From: Duganella sp. BJB480 | GTDB lineage: Bacteria > Pseudomonadota > Gammaproteobacteria > Burkholderiales > Burkholderiaceae_D | NCBI GenBank assembly: GCA_003416985.1 | Contig: QVIN01000016.1 | Coordinates: 53,108 to 117,107, forward strand | Direction: 5' to 3' | DNA length: 64,000 bases | Shown: one piece after another, positions 25,993-35,469 of the stretch | Layout: each line of letters begins with the position of its first letter | Position numbering within the stretch: position 1 is the first letter of the stretch | Notes under the pieces: generated by a model | The model's database searches: none | What the model was told of the DNA's origin: nothing | Seen by the model: only the letters and a program-made list of their open reading frames with translations | Position numbers and translations under genes: made by a program

Positions 25993-26835
25993 ATGACGGA
26001 TCAATCGAACTATGTACCGCCGAAAGTCTGGGTGGCCAACGCGCCATCCGGCGGCACTTTTGCGAGCATCAACCGCCCGGTCGCGGGGCCTACCCACGAG
26101 AAGGAACTGCCGGTCGGGAAGCATCCGCTGCAGCTCTATTCGCTGGGAACGCCGAACGGCGTCAAGGTGACCATCATGCTGGAGGAGCTGCTGGCCGCAG
26201 GGCACACCGGCGCCGAGTACGACGCCTGGCTTATCCGCATCAACGAAGGCGAGCAGTTCTCCAGCGGCTTCGTCGACATCAACCCCAACTCGAAGATCCC
26301 GGCGATGGTCGACCGCAGCGGCGCGCAGCCGTTGCGCGTGTTCGAATCCGGCTCGATCCTGGTGTACCTGGCCGAGAAGTTCGGCGCCTTCCTGCCGAAG
26401 GAACTGGCGGCGCGTACCGAGACCTTGAACTGGCTGTTCTGGCAGATGGGGTCCGCGCCGTTCCTGGGCGGAGGCTTCGGCCACTTCTACGCCTACGCGC
26501 CGGAAAAGCTGGAGTATCCGATCAACCGCTACGCGATGGAGGTCAAGCGCCAGCTCGACGTGCTCGATCGCCAACTGGCCAATCACCGCTACGTCGCGGG
26601 CGACGAGTACACCATCGCCGACATGGCGATCTGGCCGTGGTACGGTGTTCTGGTGCTCGGCAAGATCTACGGCGCCGGCGAGTTCCTGTCGGTGCACGAG
26701 TACAAGAACGTCAAGCGCTGGGCCGAAGACATCGCCGCGCGTCCCGCCGTTATCCGTGGCCGCAAGGTCAACCGCACGTTCGGCGAGCCCGAAGAGCAGG
26801 TGCCTGAGCGCCACGATGCGAAAGATCTTGATTAA
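25993..26835 (+). CDS. yghU: Glutathione S-transferase family protein, YghU/disulfide-bond oxidoreductase type
   Basis: A 280-residue glutathione transferase with the Nu-class (YghU/YfcG) pattern. It has an N-terminal extension (YVPPKVWVANAPSGGTFASINRPVAGPTHEKELPVG), a thioredoxin-fold with NSKIPAMVD and ESGSILVYLAEKFG, and a helical C-domain containing YTIADMAIWPWYG. These enzymes bind two glutathiones and show disulfide reductase and peroxidase activity. The ATG at 25993 follows GGAGTTTTTGGA; an earlier in-frame ATG at 25891 lies inside the serine acetyltransferase gene and is rejected. Confidence 0.93.
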   Translation: MTDQSNYVPPKVWVANAPSGGTFASINRPVAGPTHEKELPVGKHPLQLYSLGTPNGVKVTIMLEELLAAGHTGAEYDAWLIRINEGEQFSSGFVDINPNSKIPAMVDRSGAQPLRVFESGSILVYLAEKFGAFLPKELAARTETLNWLFWQMGSAPFLGGGFGHFYAYAPEKLEYPINRYAMEVKRQLDVLDRQLANHRYVAGDEYTIADMAIWPWYGVLVLGKIYGAGEFLSVHEYKNVKRWAEDIAARPAVIRGRKVNRTFGEPEEQVPERHDAKDLD

Positions 26836-26920
26836 TTTGCTTGCGGTATTTAAAACATTTTATGGCGCAGTTGGCATTTCCGCAATATAATGTTATTTCC
26901 ATAACTCAACGGAAATTCCA

Positions 26921-27604
26921 ATGCGCCGCATCGCACTCGTTTTAGTCAGCCTCTTTTTGAGCACCTCGGCATCCGCCAAGATCCTCACGTTCGAATATAC
27001 CGGCGTGATCAACACTTTGCGCGAAACCATCGGCAATGCCAGTAGCCATGCCGTCGTGTCGAGCAACACGATCCCTGGAGGTGTCCGGGTGGGGGATGAT
27101 TTCCACGGTACATTCTCTCTCGATACGAACTCCGCAATGTCTATGCCGAATCCGACGAGTGCGTATTACTACAATTGGTCGGCGCAGCCGGCGCTAACAA
27201 GTATTACTTTGGATAAAAGCGGCACAACCAGCGCTACGCCTAATACCGCAGGCTCCCTTTACATATCGCATACTAGCGATTCCGACCATGTGTCCATTGC
27301 CGCTCGTTTCTTGCATTCCTCCGGTGTCTCTGGTTACCAATCTCTTGATTTTCTCTTCTCTGGCATTGATGGGAAGGCCTTGACCAACTTGGCAGTCCCG
27401 ACCAATTTCAATGTGGCCGATTGGTACACGGCTGAAGCCAGCTCGAGTTGGTACACCGATAACGGATACATCAACATGACCGGCATGCTGACCAAGGTGA
27501 ATCTGGTATCGGCCGTGCCGGAACCAGAGTCGTATCTGATGCTGCTGGCTGGTTTCGCCTTGGTGTCGGGCGTCGTCGCGCGCAAGAAAAAACAGATCTG
27601 CTAA
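26921..27604 (+). CDS. PEP-CTERM sorting-domain protein
   Basis: A 227-residue exported protein with a signal peptide ending SASAK and a C-terminal PEP-CTERM tripartite signal: VPEPESY, a hydrophobic helix (LMLLAGFALVSGVVA) and a basic tail (RKKK). Such proteins are sorted by an exosortase (EpsH type) and are often linked to exopolysaccharide. No exosortase is in the window. The central domain has no recognised function. Codon use is slightly more A/T-rich than its neighbours. It is followed by a stem-loop at 27609. Confidence 0.88.
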   Translation: MRRIALVLVSLFLSTSASAKILTFEYTGVINTLRETIGNASSHAVVSSNTIPGGVRVGDDFHGTFSLDTNSAMSMPNPTSAYYYNWSAQPALTSITLDKSGTTSATPNTAGSLYISHTSDSDHVSIAARFLHSSGVSGYQSLDFLFSGIDGKALTNLAVPTNFNVADWYTAEASSSWYTDNGYINMTGMLTKVNLVSAVPEPESYLMLLAGFALVSGVVARKKKQIC

Positions 27605-27608
27605 GTCC

Positions 27609-27650
27609 CGCTGGCAGGTTCGTGCGAACTTGCCAGCGTTCCTGTGCTTT
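27609..27650. terminator. Stem-loop between convergent PEP-CTERM and metQ genes
   Basis: A 14-bp stem (27609-27622 with 27625-27638, one G-U pair) has a 2-base loop and is followed by a T-rich stretch. It lies between two convergent stops (27604 and 27676) and may end transcripts from either side. Confidence 0.7.
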
Positions 27651-27675
27651 TCAAATCACGGCAGGCCGCCCGAAA

Positions 27676-28521
27676 TCACTTGGCCGGCTTGGCCGCGCCG
27701 GCCGCTTCCAGCGCCAGCTGGTCTTCGGTCTTCGAGTAGTCCGGGAAGTATTTGTTGGTCACGGCCAGGAACTCGCGCGAACGATACGCCGCAGCGATGT
27801 CCTTGGCGAACTGCTTGTCCTTGTCGGCCGCGCGGATCGCCACCAGGTTGATGTAGTTGGACGAGATCTTCTCGGTCAGCAGCGCTTCCTTCAGCTTCAT
27901 GCCCGAGGCCAGCGCGTAGTTCCCGTTGACGAAGGAGTAGTCGGTGTCCTGCAGGGAGCGCGGCAGCTGCGCCGCTTCCAGCGCGATCAGCTTGACCTTC
28001 TTGACGTTGACGGCGATGTCCTTCTCCGATGCCTTCACCGGATCGAACTTTTCACGCAGCTTGATCCACCCCAGTTGATCCAGCATCACCAGCGCGCGCG
28101 CCTGGTTGGTCGGATCGTTTGGCATCGCTACGCTGGTGCCTTCCTTCGCCTCGGCCAGTGTCTTGTGCTTCTTGCTGTAGATGGCGATCGGCGCGGTCGG
28201 GATCTTCACCAGGTCGGCCAGCGCCAGCTTGTTCTTGGCCGCGAACTCGTTCAGGTAGACGATGTGCTGGAACACGTTGGCGTCCAGCGAACCCTCGGCC
28301 AGCGCGAAGTTCGGCTGGATGTAGTCGTTGAACTCCACCAGCTTGACCTTGTATCCCTGCTTTTCCAGGATAGGCTTGATGCCCAGTTTGATCTGGTCCG
28401 CATACGGGCCGGAGCTGGTGCCGATCACGATTTCTTTCGGGTCCTTGGCGTAGGACGGCGCGGCGATGCCGAGGGCGATGGTCAGTGCGGCGAGCAGCAG
28501 GTTGCGGCGGGGTGCGTTCAT
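27676..28521 (-). CDS. metQ: MetQ/NlpA-family substrate-binding protein
   Basis: A 281-residue periplasmic binding protein of a methionine-type ABC importer. The signal peptide ends SYAKDPKEI; there is no lipobox cysteine, unlike many MetQ lipoproteins. Family signatures are IVIGTSSGPYADQI, LVEFNDYIQPNFALAEGSLDANVFQHIVYLNEF and DYSFVNGNYALASG. It is downstream of metI and metN. Because the ssu operon is divergent, the system may scavenge methionine or a related sulphur compound. Confidence 0.92.
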   Translation of the reverse strand: MNAPRRNLLLAALTIALGIAAPSYAKDPKEIVIGTSSGPYADQIKLGIKPILEKQGYKVKLVEFNDYIQPNFALAEGSLDANVFQHIVYLNEFAAKNKLALADLVKIPTAPIAIYSKKHKTLAEAKEGTSVAMPNDPTNQARALVMLDQLGWIKLREKFDPVKASEKDIAVNVKKVKLIALEAAQLPRSLQDTDYSFVNGNYALASGMKLKEALLTEKISSNYINLVAIRAADKDKQFAKDIAAAYRSREFLAVTNKYFPDYSKTEDQLALEAAGAAKPAK

Positions 28522-28535
28522 ATGTGTTCCTTTGA

Positions 28536-29216
28536 TTAGCGTTTGTCTAGGCGTTTGGCGATGCGGTTGCCGGTGAACTGGATCAGCTGCACCATGGCGA
28601 TCAGGACGGCGACGGTGGCGACCATGATGTCGGTCTCGAAGCGGTAGTAGCCGTAGCGGATGGCGAGGTCGCCGATGCCGCCGCCGCCCACCACGCCGGC
28701 CACGGCGGAGTAGGACAGGAAGCTGATCGACAGCACGGTCAGCGCCAGCACCAGGCCGGAGCGGGCCTCCACCAGCAGCACGCGCAATACGATCTGCAGT
28801 TCCGAGGCACCCATGGCGTGGGCGGCTTCGATCACGCCGCGCGGTACTTCACGCAGGTTCTGTTCGACCATGCGGGCGAAGTAGGGCACGGCGGCGAAGG
28901 ACAGCGGCACGGCGGCGGCCAGCGGGCCGATCGAGGTGCCGGCGATGATGCGCGTGAACGGCACCAGCGCCACCAGCAAAATGATGAACGGGAAGGAGCG
29001 CACCACGTTCACCAGCCATCCGAGCACCAGGGCGACCGGGCGATTCTGTAGCGACTGGCCGTCCGCCACCAGGAACAGCAGGATGCCGAGCGGGCCGCCG
29101 ATCAGCACCGCCGCGGTCAGGCCGATGCCGAGCATGGTCAGCGTTTGCCCGAGGGCGGTCCACATCTCCGGCAGCATGGCGAGGATGGCGTCGAGCGAGG
29201 CGAGATATTCAGACAT
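28536..29216 (-). CDS. metI: Methionine-type ABC transporter permease (MetI)
   Basis: A 226-residue permease with five to six membrane segments and the EAA loop EAAHAMGASELQIVLRVLLVEA that contacts the ATPase. FPFIILLVALVPFTRIIAGTSIGP is the MetI signature. The ATG at 29216 overlaps the metN stop by 8 bases, and the metQ start follows 15 bases downstream of its stop. Together they form metN-metI-metQ. Confidence 0.94.
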   Translation of the reverse strand: MSEYLASLDAILAMLPEMWTALGQTLTMLGIGLTAAVLIGGPLGILLFLVADGQSLQNRPVALVLGWLVNVVRSFPFIILLVALVPFTRIIAGTSIGPLAAAVPLSFAAVPYFARMVEQNLREVPRGVIEAAHAMGASELQIVLRVLLVEARSGLVLALTVLSISFLSYSAVAGVVGGGGIGDLAIRYGYYRFETDIMVATVAVLIAMVQLIQFTGNRIAKRLDKR

Positions 29217-30021
29217 AGGCGGCCTCCGTGTTGACAGTGTTTGCGGCGAGCGCGCTGGCGGCGCCGTGCTGCGCCAGTTCGCGGCCCAGCGCGGTCTTGC
29301 GCGGCTCGGCCAGGCTTGCGGCGTCGTCCAGCGCGAATTGTTCGGCGATCGCGCCATCCTCGATGACGGCCACGCGGTTGCAGATCTCGCCCAGCACCGA
29401 CAACTCATGGCTGACGATGACGATGGTGACGTTCAGGCGGCGGTTGATGTCGCGCAGCGTGGCGAGCAGCGCGCGCGTGGTCTCGGCGTCCAGCGCGGAG
29501 GTGGGCTCGTCGCACAGCATCACGGCCGGTCCGCTGGCCAGCGCGCGCGCGATGGCGACGCGCTGCTTCTGGCCACCGGACAGCTGCGCCGGATAGTTGG
29601 CGGCCTTGCCGCTCAACTCCACCAGCTCCAGGCATTGGTTGACGCGGGCCGTGATCTGCGCCGGCGTATGGCCGCCGTGGATGCGCAGCGGGAAGGCGAC
29701 GTTGTCGAACACGGTGGCGTTTTGCAGCAGGTTGAACTGCTGGAAGATCATGCCGATATTGCTGCGCGCGTCGCGCAGTTCGCGCTTGGACAGCGCGGTC
29801 AATTCGCGGCCGTCGACAAACACGCGACCGCTGTCCGGCCGCTCCAGCAGGTTAAACAGGCGCAGCAAGGTCGATTTGCCGGCGCCGCTCTTGCCGATCA
29901 GGCCGAAGATATCGCCGGCATTCACTTCCAGGGAAACGTCGCGTACCGCGTGGAACGCGCCGCCGTCGGGCAGCGCAAAGGTTTTACTCGCATGATCGAT
30001 GCGAATCAGAGGTGTAGTCAT
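29209..30021 (-). CDS. metN: Methionine-type ABC transporter ATP-binding protein (MetN), short form
   Basis: A 270-residue ATPase with Walker A GLIGKSGAGKSTLLR, Q-loop MIFQQFNLL, signature LSGGQKQRVAIARAL, Walker B VMLCDEPTSALDAET and the switch histidine in VSHE. Typical MetN is about 340 residues with a C-terminal NIL/ACT-like methionine-sensing domain; this one stops soon after the ATPase core and so appears to lack it. The start at 30021 begins the standard LIRIDHASKTF strand. It is divergent from the ssu operon across a 204-base promoter region. Confidence 0.92.
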   Translation of the reverse strand: MTTPLIRIDHASKTFALPDGGAFHAVRDVSLEVNAGDIFGLIGKSGAGKSTLLRLFNLLERPDSGRVFVDGRELTALSKRELRDARSNIGMIFQQFNLLQNATVFDNVAFPLRIHGGHTPAQITARVNQCLELVELSGKAANYPAQLSGGQKQRVAIARALASGPAVMLCDEPTSALDAETTRALLATLRDINRRLNVTIVIVSHELSVLGEICNRVAVIEDGAIAEQFALDDAASLAEPRKTALGRELAQHGAASALAANTVNTEAAYV

Positions 30022-30146
30022 CAGGAATAAGCGGTTGGTGCCGGGTGTAAGGTTCCGGTGCGCGCAGTATCGCATCTGCGGCTCATGCGGCAAACGAAGT
30101 TATTCCGCTTTCTATATGCCTAAAAATTATAAAGAGGAAAGTGCAT

Positions 30147-30174
30147 ATCAAAACGTAAAACTATTCGTTTTGAT
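30147..30174. promoter_or_regulatory. Inverted repeat in the metN-ssuE divergent promoter region
   Basis: A perfect 9-bp inverted repeat, ATCAAAACG (30147-30155) and CGTTTTGAT (30166-30174), with a 10-base A/T-rich spacer. It lies about 50 bases before ssuE in the unusually A/T-rich 204-base gap between the two sulphur-uptake operons. It may be a regulator site, for example for a CysB/Cbl-type LysR protein, or a hairpin; the regulator is not identifiable. Confidence 0.45.
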
Positions 30175-30225
30175 TTCACTGGTGCGGAATTAATCTGGCT
30201 TCCACGAACAACACAGGGAGCAGCA

Positions 30226-30813
30226 ATGAGCGTACTTCTGATAGGCGGCAGTCCCGCAATCCCTTCAAGCACCGGCCGATTGCTGGATCATGTGGGCCAG
30301 AAGCTGTCCATCCAAGGACACTGGCGCAGCACCCTGCTGGTGCGCGACCTGCCGGCGCGGGCGCTGCTGCAAGGCGATACATCGGATCTGGCGATCAAGC
30401 GCGCGCTGGCCGCGGTGGCCGCCGCCGACGCCATCGTCATCGCCACGCCGGTGTACAAGGCGTCGTTTACCGGCATCCTGAAAGCCTTTCTCGACCTGCT
30501 GCCGCAGGATGGCCTGGCGGGCAAGCTGGTGCTGCCGCTGGCCACCGGCGGCAGCCAGTCGCACATGCTGGCGCTGGACTACGCGCTGCGGCCGGTGCTG
30601 CATGCGCTTGAAGCGCGCCAGGTGCTGGCCAGCGTCTACGCCACCTCGCAGCAATTGACATGGAGCGACGACGGCGGCTTGACGCTGGATCCGGACGTCG
30701 CCTGGCGCGTGGACGCCGGCATCGAGGATTTGTCGGCCGGCCTGCGGGCGCTGGCCGGCCGCACCGAAGACGTGTACGTGGCGTCGCTGCAGCCGGTACG
30801 CCTGGCACGCTGA
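30226..30813 (+). CDS. ssuE: NADPH-dependent FMN reductase (SsuE)
   Basis: A 195-residue flavodoxin-like reductase supplying FMNH2 to the monooxygenase SsuD. Features are LIGGSPAIPSSTGRLLDHV at the FMN phosphate loop, IVIATPVYKASFTGILKAFLDLLPQDGL, and LPLATGGSQSHMLALDYALRPVL. A GGGAG ribosome site precedes the ATG. It is first of ssuEADCB, which releases sulphite from alkanesulfonates under sulphate limitation. Confidence 0.94.
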   Translation: MSVLLIGGSPAIPSSTGRLLDHVGQKLSIQGHWRSTLLVRDLPARALLQGDTSDLAIKRALAAVAAADAIVIATPVYKASFTGILKAFLDLLPQDGLAGKLVLPLATGGSQSHMLALDYALRPVLHALEARQVLASVYATSQQLTWSDDGGLTLDPDVAWRVDAGIEDLSAGLRALAGRTEDVYVASLQPVRLAR

Positions 30814-30834
30814 TCACCACAACAAAGGAACTCC

Positions 30835-31791
30835 ATGAGCATCGAATCGAAACGCGCATCGCGCCGCCACACACTGGGCCTGCTGTTCGCGGCGGGCGTA
30901 TTCGCGGCCGGCGCGCCGTCGGCCGCCAGCGCGCAAGCCAGGCAGGAAGTCCGCATCGGCTACCAGAAATACGGCACGCTGACTTTGCTGAAAGGACGCG
31001 GCACGCTGGAGCAGCGCCTGGCCGCCAAGAACGTCAGCGTCAAATGGACCGAGTTCCCGGCTGGCCCGGTGCTACTGGAGGGGCTGAACGTCGGCAGCAT
31101 CGACTTCGGCACCGTCGGCGAGGCGCCGCCCATCTTTGCGCAGGCCGCCGGCGCCAACCTGGTTTATATCGGCAACGAGCCGCCGTCGCCGTCCAGCGAG
31201 GCGATCGTCGTGCCCAGAGACTCGAAGATACGCAGCCTGGCGGACCTGAAGGGCAAGAAGGTGGTGCTGAACAAAGGCTCCAACGTGCACTACCTGCTGG
31301 TCAAGGCGTTGGAGAAGGCGGGCCTGGCGTACAAGGATATCCAGGCGATCTACCTGCCGCCGGCCGACGCGCGCGCCGCGTTCGAACGCGGCGGCGTGGA
31401 TGCCTGGGTGATCTGGGACCCGTTCCTGGCCGCCGCCGAGAAGCAGCTGGGCGCACGCGTGCTGGCCGATGGCAAAGGCCTGGTATCCAACCACCAGTTC
31501 TACCTGGCCTCGCGCAGCTACGCGGAGAAGAACCCGGAAATCGTCCGCATCGTGCTCGACGAAATCGCCAGCGTGGACGAGTGGGGCGCCAGGAACCAGA
31601 AGGAGGTCGCCGCCATCCTCGCCGCGCAGACCGGCCTGGATGTGGACGTGGTGGCGCTGGCCGCGTCGCGCTATGCCTACGGCGTCAAGCCGGTCAACGC
31701 CGCCGTGATCGAGCAGCAGCAAAAGGTGGCGGACGCCTTCTCCAACCTGAAACTGATCCCGAAAGCCATCGTGGTCAAAGACGCGCTATAA
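30835..31791 (+). CDS. ssuA: Aliphatic sulfonate ABC transporter substrate-binding protein (SsuA)
   Basis: A 318-residue periplasmic binding protein. After a signal peptide ending SAASAQ comes the SsuA pattern [23 protein letters not shown], then [31 protein letters not shown], which forms the sulfonate pocket region. It lies 21 bases after ssuE and 10 bases before ssuD, consistent with one operon. Confidence 0.95.
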   Translation: MSIESKRASRRHTLGLLFAAGVFAAGAPSAASAQARQEVRIGYQKYGTLTLLKGRGTLEQRLAAKNVSVKWTEFPAGPVLLEGLNVGSIDFGTVGEAPPIFAQAAGANLVYIGNEPPSPSSEAIVVPRDSKIRSLADLKGKKVVLNKGSNVHYLLVKALEKAGLAYKDIQAIYLPPADARAAFERGGVDAWVIWDPFLAAAEKQLGARVLADGKGLVSNHQFYLASRSYAEKNPEIVRIVLDEIASVDEWGARNQKEVAAILAAQTGLDVDVVALAASRYAYGVKPVNAAVIEQQQKVADAFSNLKLIPKAIVVKDAL

Positions 31792-31801
31792 GGAAGCTAT
31801 C

Positions 31802-32950
31802 ATGTCCCTGAATATTTTCTGGTTCATTCCCACCCATGGCGACAGCCGCTACCTCGGCACCTCCAAGGGCGCGCGCCCGGTCGATGCCGATTACCTGCGG
31901 CAGTGCGCGGTCGCCGCCGACACGCTGGGCTACGACGGCGTGCTGCTGCCCACCGGCCGCTCCTGCGAGGACGCCTGGGTGGTGGCCTCGTCGCTGATCG
32001 GCGCCACGCGCAAGCTCAAGTTCCTGGTCGCGATCCGTCCGGGCCTGACCACGCCGGGACTGGCGGTGCGTATGGCCGCGTCCTTCGACCGCTTGTCCAA
32101 CGGCCGCCTGCTGATCAACGTCGTCATCGGTGGCGACCAGGGCGAGCTGGAAGCGGACGGCCTGTTCGCCGACCACGCCAAGCGCTACGAGATCTCGGAT
32201 GAATTCATCCGCGTGTGGCGCGCTTCGTTGTCCGGCGAGGGCGGCGAGGCGGGCTACGATTTCGAGGGCAAGCATATCAAGGTCAAGGGCGCGAAGACGC
32301 TGTATCCGGCGGTGCAGAAGCCGCATCCGCCGCTGTACTTCGGCGGCTCTTCGGAACCGGCGCACGCGCTGGCGGCCGAGCAGATGGACGTCTACCTGAC
32401 CTGGGGCGAACCGCCGGCCGCCGTGGCCGAGAAGATCGCCGACATACGCACCCGCGCCGCCGCGCATGGCCGCACGGTGAAGTTCGGGATACGCCTGCAC
32501 GTGATCGTCCGCGAGACCAACGAGGCGGCGTGGCGCGCGGCCGAGGAGTTGATCAGCCATCTGGACGACGACGTCATCGCCAAGGCGCAGGCGGCGTTCG
32601 GCAAGATGGATTCGGTGGGCCAGCAGCGCATGGCCGCGCTGCACGGCGGCCGCCGCGACAAGCTGGAAGTGTCGCCCAACCTGTGGGCCGGCGTGGGCCT
32701 GGTGCGCGGCGGCGCCGGCACCGCGCTGGTGGGCGATCCGCAGACCGTGGTGGCGCGCATCCAGGAATATGCGGACCTGGGCATCGAGACCTTCATCTTC
32801 TCCGGCTACCCGCACCTGGAGGAATCGTACCGCTTCGCCGAGCTGGTGTTCCCGCTGCTGGGCAAGGGCAGGGCGGCCGGCGAGCAGTCGCTGAGCGGTC
32901 CGTTCGGCGAGGTGATGGCCAACACCATCGTGCCGAAGAAGGCGGCGTGA
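31802..32950 (+). CDS. ssuD: FMNH2-dependent alkanesulfonate monooxygenase (SsuD)
   Basis: A 382-residue bacterial-luciferase-fold enzyme cleaving the C-S bond of alkanesulfonates to aldehyde and sulphite. Signatures are [17 protein letters not shown] at the start, [40 protein letters not shown], and the C-terminal [25 protein letters not shown]. Length matches the family. It receives reduced FMN from SsuE. Confidence 0.96.
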   Translation: MSLNIFWFIPTHGDSRYLGTSKGARPVDADYLRQCAVAADTLGYDGVLLPTGRSCEDAWVVASSLIGATRKLKFLVAIRPGLTTPGLAVRMAASFDRLSNGRLLINVVIGGDQGELEADGLFADHAKRYEISDEFIRVWRASLSGEGGEAGYDFEGKHIKVKGAKTLYPAVQKPHPPLYFGGSSEPAHALAAEQMDVYLTWGEPPAAVAEKIADIRTRAAAHGRTVKFGIRLHVIVRETNEAAWRAAEELISHLDDDVIAKAQAAFGKMDSVGQQRMAALHGGRRDKLEVSPNLWAGVGLVRGGAGTALVGDPQTVVARIQEYADLGIETFIFSGYPHLEESYRFAELVFPLLGKGRAAGEQSLSGPFGEVMANTIVPKKAA

Positions 32951-32951
32951 C

Positions 32952-33722
32952 ATGCGTACCACCGCTCCGCGCCCCAACGCCTTCGCGCCGTGGATACTGC
33001 CGCTGTTGCTGATCGCCGGCTGGCAGGCCGCGTCGCAACTGGGCTGGCTGTCCAGCCGCATCCTGCCGGCGCCGTGGGCGGTGGCCAAGGCCTTCTGGAC
33101 CCTGGCCGTCTCCGGCGAGTTGTGGCTGCACCTGCGCGCCAGCCTGTGGCGCGCGGCCAGCGGCTTTGCCATCGGCGCCGGCGCGGGGCTGCTGCTTGGC
33201 CTGTTGACCGGCAGCGTGCGCCGCGCCGAGACGCTGCTCGACACCACGCTGCAAATGGTGCGCAACATCCCGGCGCTGGCCCTGATCCCGCTGGTGATCC
33301 TGTGGTTCGGCATCGATGAAACGGCCAAGCTGTTCCTGCTGGCAGTGGGCGTGTTCTTCCCCGTGTACCTGAACACCTTCCATGGCATCCGCTCCGCCGA
33401 CCAGGGCTTGATCGAGATGGCGCGCAGCTACGGCTTGTCCGGCTGGCCGCTGTACCGCGACGTGATCCTGCCGGCGGCGCTGCCATCCATCCTGGTGGGC
33501 GTGCGCTTTTCGCTCGGCCTGGTGTGGGTGCTGCTGATCGTGGCCGAAACCATCTCGGCGCAGGCGGGCATCGGCTACATGACCATGAACGCCCGCGAGT
33601 TCCTGCAAACGGACGTGGTCCTGGTGGGCATCCTGCTGTACGCCTTGCTGGGCAAGCTGGCCGACTTGCTGTCGCGCGGGATGGAGCAGCACTTCCTGCG
33701 CTGGAATCCCGCTTATCGTTGA
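32952..33722 (+). CDS. ssuC: Aliphatic sulfonate ABC transporter permease (SsuC)
   Basis: A 256-residue permease with about six membrane helices. It contains [43 protein letters not shown] and the EAA-like loop [25 protein letters not shown], both standard for SsuC/TauC. It starts one base after the ssuD stop. Confidence 0.95.
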   Translation: MRTTAPRPNAFAPWILPLLLIAGWQAASQLGWLSSRILPAPWAVAKAFWTLAVSGELWLHLRASLWRAASGFAIGAGAGLLLGLLTGSVRRAETLLDTTLQMVRNIPALALIPLVILWFGIDETAKLFLLAVGVFFPVYLNTFHGIRSADQGLIEMARSYGLSGWPLYRDVILPAALPSILVGVRFSLGLVWVLLIVAETISAQAGIGYMTMNAREFLQTDVVLVGILLYALLGKLADLLSRGMEQHFLRWNPAYR

Positions 33723-33735
33723 TGAAGGAAACCCC

Positions 33736-34539
33736 ATGCATATCTCGACCGCTTTATTCGACACCGGCCATGCCGTGAGCCGCCGGTCCGCCGCCCCCGC
33801 GCCCACCCGGCGGCAGGGCGTGTCCCTGACGCTGGACGGCGTGAGCAAATCGTTCGGCGCGCGGCCGGTGCTGAGCGACGTGCGGCTGGAACTGCGCGCC
33901 GGCGAATTCGTCGCCGTGGTCGGTCGCAGCGGCTGCGGCAAAAGCACGCTGCTGCGCGCCATCGCGGGATTGGACGGCGCCGACGCCGGCAGCATCGCCG
34001 TCGGCAACGGCAGCCTTGCGGCCAGCATCCGCATCATGTTCCAGGAGGCGCGCCTGCTGCCGTGGAAATCGGTGCTGGAGAATGTGGCGATCGGCATGCC
34101 GCACTCCCTGAACGCGGCGGCGGCCACGCTGGCCACCGTGGGCCTGGCCGACCGCGCCGACGACTGGCCGGCGGAATTGTCGGGCGGCCAGCGGCAGCGG
34201 GTGGCGCTGGCGCGCGCCTTGCTGCACGAGCCGCAGTTGCTGCTGCTGGACGAGCCGCTCGGCGCGCTCGACGCGCTGACGCGCATCGAGATGCAGCAGC
34301 TGATCGAGGCGCTGTGGCAGACGCGCGGCTTCACCGCCGTGCTGGTCACGCACGACGTGCAGGAGGCGCTGGCGCTGGCCGATCGCGTGGTGCTGATCGA
34401 GGAGGGCCGCATCACGCTGGACCTGAAGGTGGATCTGCCGCGTCCGCGCGCACGCGGCAGCGCGGGGTTCGCGGCGCTGGAGCAGCGGCTGCTGGGCCGC
34501 ATCCTGCGTCAACCGGGCGCCGTGGCCGCCGCGGCCTGA
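33736..34539 (+). CDS. ssuB: Aliphatic sulfonate ABC transporter ATP-binding protein (SsuB)
   Basis: A 267-residue ATPase with Walker [22 protein letters not shown]-loop [10 protein letters not shown], signature [15 protein letters not shown], Walker [14 protein letters not shown] and the switch histidine VTHDVQEAL. The last gene of ssuEADCB. A long stem-loop follows at 34550. Confidence 0.95.
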   Translation: MHISTALFDTGHAVSRRSAAPAPTRRQGVSLTLDGVSKSFGARPVLSDVRLELRAGEFVAVVGRSGCGKSTLLRAIAGLDGADAGSIAVGNGSLAASIRIMFQEARLLPWKSVLENVAIGMPHSLNAAAATLATVGLADRADDWPAELSGGQRQRVALARALLHEPQLLLLDEPLGALDALTRIEMQQLIEALWQTRGFTAVLVTHDVQEALALADRVVLIEEGRITLDLKVDLPRPRARGSAGFAALEQRLLGRILRQPGAVAAAA

Positions 34540-34549
34540 CATGCCCTCC

Positions 34550-34583
34550 GTGGCCGCATTACTCCGCCGGGTAGTGCGGCCAC
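34550..34583 (+). terminator. Stem-loop after ssuB
   Basis: A 13-bp stem (34550-34562 with 34571-34583, one G-U pair) closes an 8-base loop 10 bases after the ssuB stop. It has no T-run, so it may be a 3'-end stabiliser or a Rho-assisted terminator rather than a classical terminator. Confidence 0.5.
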
Positions 34584-34652
34584 CGGCCTTAAGGCAGATC
34601 GTCGTTTGATGCCTGCCGCGTTATCATTCCCGCATGAGTCGCCGGCTTTATG

Positions 34653-34667
34653 ATCGATTTAATCGAT
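34653..34667. promoter_or_regulatory. ATCGAT-type palindrome upstream of the YceI gene
   Basis: ATCGATT and AATCGAT form a perfect 7-bp inverted repeat around a single base in the otherwise gene-free 264 bases between ssuB and the YceI gene. It resembles a compact regulator site, about 140 bases before the start. No binding protein can be assigned. Confidence 0.35.
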
Positions 34668-34803
34668 AGTAAGGCGGTAAATTTTTCGTTTTACAACTTT
34701 AGATGTGACGAGCATAATCGCTTCACTCGAAGACATGCACCAGGCGCTGGCATAGGTCGGGTCGAGTTCTTATACATTGTTCCCACATTCTGGAGTCTCA
34801 CTA

Positions 34804-35370
34804 ATGAAAAAAATCTTCGCCCTGCTGGTCGCCGCTGGTATCTCGCTGTCCGCCTTCGCCGCGCCGGAAAGCTTCACCTCCGACGCCAACCACACCTTTG
34901 CCCGCTTCGAGTACAGCCACTTCGGCTACTCGACCCAGCAAAGCCGCTTCAACAACACGACCGCCAAGATCGTGCTGGACCGCGTCGCCAAGACCGGCTC
35001 GGTTGAAGCCGTGATCGATACCAAATCGGTGGACACCGGCTCGAAACTGTTCGACGGCCACATCCAGGGCGAGGACTTCCTGGACACCACCAAGTTCCCG
35101 ACCATCACCTACAAGTCGACCAAGTTCAACTTCGACGGCGACAAAGTGGCGTCGATCGACGGCAACCTGACCATCAAGGGCGTGACCAAGCCGGTCAAGC
35201 TGACCGTGACCCACATGCAGTGCATGGATCACCCGATGCTGAAGAAACTGGCTTGCGGCGCCAACGCCACCGCCACCATTAAGCGTACCGAATTCAACGC
35301 CGGTAAATACGCACCTTACGTCGGCGACGACGTAACCCTGACTTTCGCAGTCGAATCCATCAAGGACTAA
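34804..35370 (+). CDS. YceI-family periplasmic protein
   Basis: A 188-residue exported protein with signal peptide KKIFALLVAAGISLSAFA. It has the YceI lipocalin-like pattern: FTSDANHTFARFEYSHFGYSTQQSRF, VDTGSKLFDGHIQGEDFLDTTKFPTITY and GNLTIKGVTKPVKLTV. The family binds isoprenoid-like lipids such as polyprenyl chains. The start at 34804 follows GGAG; the in-frame ATG at 34777 would extend the signal peptide unusually. Confidence 0.93.
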   Translation: MKKIFALLVAAGISLSAFAAPESFTSDANHTFARFEYSHFGYSTQQSRFNNTTAKIVLDRVAKTGSVEAVIDTKSVDTGSKLFDGHIQGEDFLDTTKFPTITYKSTKFNFDGDKVASIDGNLTIKGVTKPVKLTVTHMQCMDHPMLKKLACGANATATIKRTEFNAGKYAPYVGDDVTLTFAVESIKD

Positions 35371-35469
35371 TCGAACTGAGCCTGGCTCAATTCATTAGCT
35401 CCTGATGTGGGCTGGCGCGGTACTACCACTTGGTACCGCGCCGGCCCGTTTATTTTTAGGAGCAGCAGC

